From Chrysoperla carnea (taxonomy: Eukaryota > Arthropoda > Insecta > Neuroptera > Chrysopidae), in contig NC_058338.1 in NCBI RefSeq assembly GCF_905475395.1, positions 72,923,435 through 72,987,434 of the forward strand: a stretch of DNA of 64,000 nt. The letters are read 5' to 3'. A program made the translations under genes and the position numbers. Under the pieces are notes generated by a model that saw nothing but the letters and a program-made list of their open reading frames with translations, made no database searches and had not been told where the DNA came from. Below, piece by piece: positions 12,001-24,200 of this stretch; the stretch's first letter is position 1, and each line of letters begins with the position of its first letter.

Positions 12001-15000
12001 AATTATGCTTTGGATTTTATAAAACATGCATTAAATGTATCTTCCCTATATTAAAAAAAAATTCGTAGCGCAGGAGCTGCGTTAGCTAAGCAAATTCCCT
12101 CAGAGATAAAAAAAAAACATTTTTCTTAAAATTGCATTTTTACTTTTCCAAATATTTTTATTTCGAAAACTAAGCGTCTAGAGAAAAAGAGTACTTTTTT
12201 AAAACTGATCCAAAAATACTAATATATTTTTATTTTGAAAAAATTCAAAATTTTGGTTTTTGCTACAACCCCCACCCCACCCCTTTGTTTAAGTGTCGAT
12301 TTTTCTCATTAACCAACTAAACCTTCCAAATACCAAAACCTTTCTTGATACCAAATTGTATTCAAATCGGACTTAAATTGCGACCGCTAGAGAGGATACA
12401 GACACATAAACGTGTAGACAAATATATCGATGACCTTTTGAAAAAAATTTTTCAAAATTAAATCGTCAGTACAAAAGCAATAGCTCCATTTACTTCGGCA
12501 ATTCGCTAAAAAAAATTTGCCTATCCGATAATTGTGCAAAGTACTACGGCCTAGATAAACACTGCGCACATCCTTTTTTTTAGAAGAATGAAAATTATCC
12601 AGATATTAATATCTTACAAGAAACTATAAATGCGCCAAGGTACAAATGACCCGAGATAATAAACCTTACTCTAAACGTATCATGGACAGAGACATGATGT
12701 ACACTATACAAAAAGTACAGACCATTATAACATTATTGTAGTAAAATAATTGTATAGTCACAAAAAACGAGTTTTTATGAATTAATTTCTTATGAAATAT
12801 CTTTGAAAACAAAAATGACCTTCAATTAAAACACACACACATAAAATTTGTAGCCTTTTCTGTATGAGGTGAAAGCGAAATGAATATACAAAAATAAATT
12901 CGATCAAGTGTGTGTGAATTCAAAAAATATATTTCTAAAGAATAAATATAGTTAATATATTTTTGCGAATCATATGAGAATTGACGACCGCGTGTTAAGG
13001 GCAGTAAAGAATCCCTGGCTCAAATTTGTTGAACGTATACACATAGAATGCAGTTTTCAATTTTCTTGCTGCCCATGCACTTGTCGAAGCCGTCTTTTGC
13101 ATTCAGAAGCAATGTAATATTCAATCAGATATACAAAGCGAAGAGGATTTTATTCCGTTTTTAATTGACATTCTGTTGTAAGTGCTAGAGAGGGGATTTT
13201 TATCAGAGGAAACTTTTTCATTTGTAGACACTCTGCTGAGTGCATGGTCGCATTAACAATGAAGCCTGTGAGGCTTGCTGGCCTCATTGAACTCTCTGTT
13301 CTCAGTATCCCCAGTGGCCTCAGCCCTGCACCAGTAAAAAGTATTAACGAATGAAAAAAAGTATATTACTGTTTTTAGTAGTATGGCTGGGAATCCTTTA
13401 TATAGTCCACAACTTGTGGATTTTTTAATCAAGTCTTAATAAAAAAGAATCATAGCATATAAAGTTGTTTGCAAAAGGTTCAAATTGTTTGATAATCTTA
13501 AAAAAAATTTGTTGATTGTAACGTAGAAGATGTATGATCGACTCTTGACAATGAATTGTTTCAACTCGTTGAATTAGCCGGGCTCTATGAGCGGAAAATC
13601 GGAGTATCTGAAGGAAAATCTCTTTATCGCATAAAAATGGAAAGCAACTTGCGCTCAACTTTTGTAAACGCATGAATTAGTTCTTCGTACACTCTTCGAA
13701 ACTGACCAAGAAAATTTTAGTCTATATACTCCTCTATGTAAATCCGTGCGATTTTTGTGACACAAATGTGTACAAGTATGGAATAGGAACGTTTTACTAG
13801 CCGTATGATTCTGAGTACTGGAATTGACATTGTTCGATGTGTTTGACACACTCAGGTGACAGATATGTATTATGTATTAAGGTGATTAAAACCTACAGTA
13901 TTGTAAAAAAGTTTTGATTTATTGCACGGTACATAAATATATAGCAAATACATGCTTTGTAGTCAAGTAATGAGTTATTTTTAGCTTTACAAGACCACGC
14001 AACTACAAAAATATATAATATATTGTATGCAAATGCTGCTTATAAATTTGATAATATAGATATCGCTCTTTAATCATCAATACTCTAACTATAGTCGTCT
14101 CTGTTCATCAAATGATGGATCTTCGATGAACTCATAATTAAATTAAAATTTTGTTTTTATATAATCGACAATCTTATATTTTTATGGTATTATTATAAAC
14201 TACAAGATTGTCTAAATATTTTAGATATCTTTTTATCAAACACTCTAGATTTTTATACCATGTATATATGAAATATACATAGTATTATAAGTTTAGTCCC
14301 AAGTTTGTAACGCCTAAAAATATTGATGCTACAAAAAAAAAATTGGTATAGGTGTTTATAAAATCATCTAATTAATCCATTTCCGGTTGTCCGTCCGTCC
14401 GTCCGTCTGTGGTCACGATTACTCAAAAACGAAAAGAGATATCAAGCTGAAATTTTTACAGCGTGCTTAGGACGTAAAAAGTGAGGTCAAGTTCGTAAAT
14501 GAGCAACATGGGTCAATTGGGTCATGGGTCTGTAGTACCCATCTTGTAAACCGTTAGAGATAGAATAAAAATTTAAATGTAAAAAATGTTCCTTATCAAA
14601 AATTAAACAACTTTAGTTTGAAACATTTTTTCGTAAACATCACTGTTTACCCGTGAGGGCGACAATTAGGGCGGAAATTTTATAATATGTACTATACTTG
14701 ATTATCAGTTATGTATGTGTCACATGTTGGTATATGTAATGTGATAAAGAAATCAACACTGACTATACATGGTATTTCAACAATTAACTCAGTCAATTGT
14801 TTGTTTTCACTTGTTTAATATAGAAATATCCAATTGGAAAGGACAACTTGTATGATTCATAATTTGTTCAGTCAACTTTGAACGATAAATTGATATTAAA
14901 AAGCCCGATGGACTTTGGAATTTTTTTTGTTTTTGGAAACTTTGTTAATCAAAAAATATATTTATAAAGTTTTATTGAAATCCTTAGTATTCAATCCTTG

Positions 15001-18000
15001 CATATCTCCTTAATATATAAATTAATTATTTAAATTTAGATAGCATCTAACATCACTATATTAATCGGATTTTATTTATGTAATTATTTAATTACTAAGA
15101 ATAATAAATAATCGTGTTTGTATTTTTCAAGTATGGCGGAAAAATTTTTTCATGAATTTTTATAACATGTATATGAAATATACCAAGGTATACTAAGTTT
15201 AGTCCCAAGTTTGTAACGTTTAAAAATATTGATCCTATGAACAAAATTTTGATACAGGTGATCATAAAATCGCCTAATTAGTCCATTTCCGGTTGTCTGT
15301 CTGTCTGTCTGTCTGTCTGCCTGTCGTCTGTCGTCTACCCGTCTGTCATCACGATAACTCAAAAACGAAAAGAGATATCAAGCTGAAATTTCTATAGCGT
15401 GCTTAGGAATAAAAAGTGAGATCGGATTCGTAAATGAGCAACATAGGTCAATTGCGTCTTGGGTCCGTAAGACCCATCTTGTAAACAGTTAGAGATAGAA
15501 CAATAGTTTTAATATAAAAAATGTTCCTTGTAAAAAAAATAAACAACTTTTGTTTGAAACATTTTTTCGTAAACATCACTGTTTAAACGTGAGAGCGCAA
15601 ATTATGCGCAAATCATAAAGTATGTATTATATGGGAATATCAGTTATATATGTGTGGCATGTATGTAATTGTAGTGTGATAGAGTAATCAACACTTTCTA
15701 TGCATGGTATTTCAACAATTTACCCAGTCAATTGTGTCTTTTCACTTGTTTATCTTTATAATATCTAAAAAAAGCTCTTCGTCAGAATGCTTTTTTAAAA
15801 TTTTAATGTAATGTACGAGATTTAATTTATAAAAGTAGAAGGTTTTTACTTTCTAATCCATAGAACGTGGAGCTGCACTATCGAAAATGAAGACAACATG
15901 TTAGAAATTTAATTTTTAATGGTTAATTATATGAAACAATACGTTTGATTAGTAATAAATTCAAATTTTTATCTATTCGATTTTTTTAAAGTTATTATAG
16001 CAATAAAAAAAATTCAACTGTTTATCTATTCGTTGCATTAATATCCGATCAATCTGAAGTTAAAATAATGATTTTTTAGTTATAACTAATTTCCCTTGTG
16101 ATTATGAATAAATTTTAATTATAATATTTATATCTCATTTCCGATAAAACAGACGAATCAATAGGGCCGTGAAGCAACGACTAAATACATTATGATGACA
16201 AGCTTGTTATATTAAGTTACCTACGTATGTAATAATATATATTTTATAAATTATATTTATAAATTGTTTACCTTGAGACGAAAAAACATTATATTTTGTC
16301 AATAACAAGCAATGCCCTGAGATAATGTACCTACATTGTAATATTGTTTTTTTTTAAATAAATCTTCCTGTAATCCATAAAATATAAGTAGAGGAAATCG
16401 ACTGAAATCGTAAGTCTGATTAAGAGAGAGATGCAGTAACGGATTTAAGCTTGATGCCACCCTAGGCCAGGTTTGTCGTCTATTTTTACTTTGTGAGTGA
16501 GTGATAATTGAAATTAAACATTTAATCAAATAATTTATCAAATCAAATATACTTGAGCCGCGCCTGTGATCATTCATTCTTCAATTTTCTTTCTAAAATT
16601 ATCTTTCTAAAATGAATGATCACAGTCGTGGCTCATTTTTCGGACGAGAGATTGGTCTGATTTTTTATTGGTATACCGTCGTCAATGAATATTTATCAGT
16701 TTTAAGCGTGTTCAGTATATAAATTTTCGTAGAGGAAAAAGTATTACGACATTGAAAAATTATTCAAAATAATTCAATATTATTTTTTTCGAAATGTGTG
16801 CCCTTTATAAAGCCAATTGAAAGTAAATATGGTGAAGCAACGTGCAAAAGGGTATTTCAAAATTATTAACCCGAACGAAATGTCGAGCAGCTAAATGGGG
16901 ATTTTTGCAGGAAAAGAAAAAAAATTTTTATAAAGGTTATAACTACGTCTGTTTTTTTAAGTTATAAATAGTAATGGTGATTATGGCCATTTTCATGCAC
17001 TCACTCATTGCGTAAATTAAAAAGCTTCAGACTCTATTATCGAAAAAAATGTACCAATGTTATGATTTTTTCATGTAAAGCTTAAGTTTGAGGGATTTGA
17101 ACCAAGATCAGGATTTTTAATCAACGATATCTCTGTTATTTTTAATGTCACAGAAAAAGTTAAAAATCAGAATTGTTTATTTAAAATAATTCTTTGAATT
17201 TGGCCAAAGCTTTTTTTTTTGATAAATTTTTTCTTTGAATTATTGAAGAAAAACGCTTCTAAAAGCAGATATCGTTAGTTTACATTTTACTAACCGCAAC
17301 TGCTTATACATAAAGGGATAAAGGGGTGAGGCCCTCGTCCTCTTGATGAAGCCTAATTTTTTAATTAGGTATGCTTTTACCTTTATATTTTTTGAAAAAT
17401 TTTTGGCACAAATTTATTCTGCTCCAATGGACATCCAAGAGAAATCCCTTCTTTACTAAACTAATTAACAATGCTATATTTTAATACTTTTTATTCTGTA
17501 CACCTAGTTATGTATCGTCCTGTAAGATTTAGAGGTAAATAAAAAAAAAAGAAAAGTGAAATGACAAAAATTAAACAATAGCTGAATATATAATTGTCAA
17601 TTTGTATTTCTTTTAACAATACAATTATAATAGCATTGTTCACACCATAAATAAATAATTCACACATATAAATGCTCATTACTATTTATTAATTAGTGTG
17701 TATTAAAAAAATACAATTAAAAACCCATGTGTGAATATTTTTAAATAATATTCTGGTCAAAATATACCTTAACGTTTAACCACATTCGAATCTACAAGTC
17801 ACGGATCAACTCATCCGGACCTACAAAAATCTTATGATAATCTTACTAATATAAAAACGGGTGACATTTTTTGTGGGAAAATAACAACTCTTTAATATCT
17901 ATTTACTGATAATTTTAATTTGATTGCCATAAAATTAAAACATAGTAACATATAATCAGGAAAGACAACTGACAGTCAAGACATTTCCTCAATCTTTAGG

Positions 18001-21000
18001 ACCAGGCATTGAATTCAGTCGGATTTGAATGTGATTGTCATGCGACTGGAAACTGGCCAACGGCATATCGCTGTCAAAGTTCTCCACGCTACTCTTATAT
18101 TCTGGAGAAGCGTTCTCAAATTAAATAATTGTAGGCTACCAAAAATTTCTTTAGACCGCCTCTTTATTATATCCGCCGGACACGACTTTATTATATCATA
18201 AAATTGATATATCATTCTTGTAACATTTTTATTGAAAGCAGCCAATTTTAATAATTATTTAAAAACTAGTAATGAGGAACAGGCTTAGGTATTTATTGAA
18301 TTTATTTATTAATTAATATAATATCTAGAAGGATGTAGTTCGGTAAGGGTGAGGTTAAGCAAATATTACCAAGTTACAAAAGTTACTTAAAAAGACATTT
18401 TAAATAATATTTGATCAATTTTGAGTAGGGTTGATTTGACCACTTTTGACGATTTGAGGGGTCCTAGAGTGGAGTTATATCAAACCTAGGACTTTGTTGA
18501 TATAAACCCTGATACGAAGTTTCACTGCTGTCCTCTCAGCCTCTCCCTTGGAAATCCCATTTTCCTCTATTTGGAAAGATTTTCCCTAAGGTGTGGGCCT
18601 TCTCGAATTTTTCCGGATATGTGGCTTATATCAAGTTTTGGCCTAGAGGGACGTACCCTTGAAAAAAGACCTAGGGAAAAAATGAAAAAATCGTCTGGAA
18701 TTATGACCAAACTGAACCTATGTACTGAGTTTGAGAAAAATCGGTTGAAAATTGAAGGCTCCAGCTTGGTAACAGACATACCGACATACCGATGAACGCA
18801 ACATTTTTTAAAAACAACTTTTTTGAAATCAGAGACCCTCAAAACGTGTATTTCCGTTGAAACACCGATATCGATTTTTTTTCGATCGCAATACTTAATT
18901 ATATTTTAAATATAATTAAGTAAAAAGAATTAAAAATTAAATCTCAAATTAAATAAATTAAATAATTGTAGGCTACCGAAAATTTGTTTAGACCGTCTCT
19001 TTTATCTTGCCAACAATGACGTCGATATAACGGCAAATTGGACATTGCAATTAAAAAACATCCTGTTCGCTAATAATATGGAACAACTTTGGTCGCAGGC
19101 TGATTTATCTTTGCAAAACATAAATAATATAATTAGTGAATACGCGAATCGTCTATATTTAAAAGATATAGACAAAGCTAAATCCTCCAGTTATAGGCTA
19201 GTTTACCATAATTTTGAATATCATTGGGAAACTCATGCATATTTAACTTCAAACCTTCCCATGTCATTTTTGAGGATATTTTGTCAATTGCGTACATGTG
19301 GAAAGTCTAGGCTTAGACTGACAATCGGCAGTATTGTTTACGTTATTTTGACACTGAGGCTGTCTGTACTGTTTGTAACCTAAACACGACGGAAGATTTG
19401 CAGCATTTATTAATTGTGTGTCCCGTTTATTCATATGCAAGAAGATGCTTCCTATCTTCTACGGGATGGGATGGGATGGACAAACCCCAAGCCTTCTAGA
19501 GTTGCTTGAAATTAGTAGTGATATAAGTTATGTCAAAAGGATTTTTAATTTCCTCAAAACTGTACAATGTTCAAGAGCGTTCGTTCTGAACGAGTGACTA
19601 CGTCATACTCAATTTTGTGCCTTTTGTTTTTTAAATAGCAAATTTTTTATATTAATGATTATTTGATATATTTTTTATTTTTAATAATTTAATTAATTTT
19701 TTGTTTGTTTTTTATATATCCTTCATTTTTGCTGTTTTTGATCTGTAATCTTTAAATATTGAATTGAACTTTTTTACTTTGAGTTACGATATTAAGTGTA
19801 TTTATAGATATAAGTTTACTATATAAAAATGACAAGCAAGTCCTTTGTACAAGATATTTTATCTTATAACAAATAAATATTATTATTATTATATTGTTTG
19901 TTATGATTGTTTTGTGTCCGCGACTATTTGATTTTGTTTGCTTGTTTGAAAAGTTAAATTATTGAGACAAAATCTTACTTAAATGTTACATTTTACGAAA
20001 TGGCAACATCATTAATTTAATCAATAATTTTTGTGAAATTTTTATAGATAAAAAAACGAAAAATATATGCAGTAATGCAGTTTACATAAATTAAAATTTA
20101 ATTTAAACATTAATTAGTAATATTATATTAAAATATCAATCGATTTATGGAAAAATTATGCAAAGCACATAGAAGTAAGTGTTCGTTACAAAAACCCGAC
20201 CCAAAATAGAGTCTAAATATGAAATACTATTTTTTTTTTATAGATAAGACTCAAGGGCATATATTATTATACTTTTTTTAGATTCGTAAAAATGAGAGCA
20301 ATGGTTCCCAAATTATTTTTGTCTCGTAGACCATTGTTTGCCAGTTTTTATTATTTTGTTAGACCCTGACACACTGGATTAAAATATCGCGGATTTCTTA
20401 ATAAATTTGTACCACTCGACCATTAGTAATCCTGAATTTACCCTCCGCCTTTTTTCCACTTATGGGACGTCTTTTCCACTTAATCACATCATTTACCTTG
20501 TAGCCAACAAGAGCATTATCGCAACTGTTTTACCCTTCGCTCATACATCACGAGCCCCTTTTTTCATGCGACTCTCAATTACGCCGTGCCTGTATACAAT
20601 CAGAAGTATTTATTGTCAATGAATTATTTTTTCTCATCTCTCCTCTATTCTTATTTTCGTTGCCGTAGATCCCGAGGGGTCGATATAGATTACTTTGGGA
20701 ATGCCTGTCGTAGATTTAGTGTTATTATAGTCTTGGGAGTTGCGTTGAATTTCAAAATGTGGTTTCCTAATGACCGAACATGAGTGAAAATGTTAGATAA
20801 TATTCATTGTTTCAAAGAATAAATTGAACTTCAGCTGGTCCAGAGGTGGGAGCAAACAGACATCGCACAGTGGAGTATTTAAATCAAATTTCGGGACAAA
20901 AAACAGAAAACTCTTTTGTTTTGTAATGAATGTTGTTTTTCGGTGCAGTTAAATAACCACTCCATTACAAATAGGTCATTTGAGTTAACGTAACCTCGCT

Positions 21001-21156
21001 CCCCGTCTGTTTTGTAAGATGCAATCTACCTGCACTTATAGATGTATGTTAGGTATTATATTGTTGTCGCTTTCGATTTACCGTGTCATTCAATTTACAT
21101 TTACTTTTTTTCTAAGAGCAATTAAGTAAGGATTTTTTTAATAAATAAATAAATAA

Positions 21157-21214
<58 letters not shown>

Positions 21215-24200
21215 TTTTTCTAAAAAAGCTAAAAAAGCAAAGTTTAGGTATTCTTTAATATGTTTATGATAAAAAATCTTGCGCGAGCTTGTGCCTATTC
21301 TTTTAAAACTAAGATAAGGATAAATATTAAAATAGCTTAAGACAAAAGTAAAAAAGAAAGAGCAAGCAGTTTTCAAGTGAAACTTTGTAACTTATAATTC
21401 TAAAATCACCTTATGTGGAAACAAAAGCAAGCATTCATTTCATTCATATAGATCAGGGCTTCTTAAACTTTTGTAATTCACGACCCTATTTATGATTGCG
21501 AGTTTCTTGACGACCCCATACAAATATAAAAGAAAATTAAATTAATATTTTTTGATGATTTATTTATTGGGTAACAATAAACATATACATATGAAAATAT
21601 ATAAGTTTAGAATTCGTTTTGAAACATACAAAAATCTAAAATTAAAAATTGCACAAAAAATTATAAAATTGTATTTATTATAGTTTCAAAAATAAAAGTG
21701 GATTCTGACCGTCTTAATTCTCTCGAATATATTCAAGTAGTTGCGTGGTAAGTATTAAATTAAAGTTAAAAATTTAATGAGATGGATGTGCCTGTTTTTT
21801 ATTGCATAACAAATCAAATCTTGGTGGAATGTTTGAAACTGCTGGACGTAAGACCTCTTCAACATTTTTTATCGCTGAACGATATTGGGATTTAATATGT
21901 GTTAAAGCTGTTTCTTCAGCAATAATTCCTAGAAATTTTGTTGATAATTATTTCTCGGGATTATTTCGGCTTTTAGAGATTGACAAAAATAAGTTTATAT
22001 TTTTTATTAATTCCAATAACATTTCATAATTCATAGTAAATGTTATTCAAGTTATTGTAATACTCTTAATAGAAATGCAGGTACAAACAATCTTTCCGAA
22101 CTAGAAGATTTTATGATATTTATCTACGATAATTGTTATTTTATCTTTATAACAATAATTTTACAGGTTAAAAAACATTTTCTGTTAAATTGTATTTTTA
22201 CCTCTCGTGACCCCAGAATTTTGCTACGCGACCCCAAATGGGGTCGCGACCCATAGTTTAAGAAGCCCTGATATAGATAACTTATGCCCTTTTATGCAAT
22301 CATTTCTACTACTTACTTATAAGTTTACAAAATTAATTAAAAACCGTTAAAAAGTGCTTGTTAAAATATTTAAACTTTAAAATCAAAATAATACAATTTT
22401 TACATGAATAATTAATTAGTAAAAGTTTTTTTTATTACATAATTAAGTATTATCCAATTGACTTACATTTGATAAAACCTAAATTTTTAGATTACGCATA
22501 TAAATTTTACATATTATGAATATACGCATATAAATAATATGAATTATTTCATACTCAAATAGAGAAATTTTTGTTTACAATGCGGATATTTAATTCATAA
22601 ACTTGTATTTGTCACTTGCGGACATACTTAACATATTTCAAAATTTGGGGGAAAAAGTTTGCTTACAAACAACCATATGACGCCTGGTTGTGTTGTTAAA
22701 ATTAGCCATTTTCGTCAGAAATTTAAAGAGGCTAGTTTATTGACTATTTTTATATAAAAACAAGTGAAAATAAACAATTGACTGTGTTAATTGTTGTAAT
22801 ACCATGTATAGTCAGTGTTGATTACTCTATCACATTACTCATACATACATGTCACACACATATAACTGATATACCCATATAATACATACTATACAATTTT
22901 CGTATAATTTGCGCTCTCACGGGTAAACAGTGATGTTTACGAAAAAATGTTTCAAACAAAAGTGGTTTATTTTTTATAAGAAACATTTTTTATATTTAAA
23001 CTTTTGTTCTATCTGTAACGGTTTACAAGATGGTTCTTACGGACCCAAGACCCAATTGACCTATGTTGCTCATTTACAAAACCCATCTCAATTTTTTACG
23101 TCCTCAGCTCGCTATAAAAATTTCAGCTTGATATCTCTTTTCGTTTTTGAGTAATCGTGATGACAGACGGACAGACGACAGATAGACAGACAACCGGAAA
23201 TGAACTAATATGGTTATTTTATGAACACCTTGTTCATAGCATCTTTTGAATGTTAGCCATAAGTGCAATCCATACAATTATATATGCATCCATACAATTA
23301 TCTTAATAAAGTAGTGTATCGTTACCATGGAAACGCCACCAATAAAACTCGGTGCGAATATGTAGGTATTTGTAATCAACCTTTACGGTAAAATTACAGA
23401 GGCCATCTGTAGAGCCTATAGATGTTCAAAGCCATAAAAACGGCGAAAAGAGCGGCTTTTCCACTGGGAATGCACCCCTTTCCCAAATTACTGAAATTAG
23501 ACCCTGCCTTTATAACATCAATCTGAGTGCTAAATAATCAACTTATTTAAATTATAGGAGTTCGCTGGAGAAGCCAAAAATTAGCAGGAAAATAAATATA
23601 TCTCAGACATCTTAAAAAACCCTTAGAATCTTTGAAGAAAACAGTACAAAAGTATTTGCAATAATTCATACATTTTTTAAAATTAACACTTTACAATAAT
23701 TTTTAACATCATTTGTCGACGGGCTCATACATTAATGTTATTATTTTAGAATTCAGCTAAATTTAGTAATTTATTTAAATTTATTATTTTAAAATGTTGA
23801 AATTCTAAATTGAAATTTTATTTTATGTCCTAACTATATTTTATTTTTCTAGAAACCTATATCATCCGATATGGTCTAGTGGCTAGGATACCTGGCTTTC
23901 ACCCAGGAGGCTCGGGTTCGATTCCCGGTATCGGAATTAATATTTTTATCTTTATTTTTAATAATAAATTTAATCCTATTTTGAACCCAATTAGCAATAA
24001 ACAAACTCTAATATTAATAATTTTATGATTTTTTAAAAATTATTATTATTATTATTATAAAATTTGTTTATTATTTTATTACGTATATTTATTTTAATAA
24101 TAAATAATAAATTTTATGCTGATTAATGATAAATAAATGGAAAATCTATTTGCAAGTTAATTATTAATTAATCCAACAATTCTTGAAATGTGTTTCGAAT

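Noticed and set aside
15291-15325. CTGT tracts as a CRISPR-like array
   Set aside because: A simple microsatellite inside a dispersed eukaryotic repeat; no spacers.
18567-18842. Overlapping 74-91 codon frames on both strands, repeated at 25594-25869
   Set aside because: Both lie in the non-coding nested repeat segment; neither resembles a known protein.
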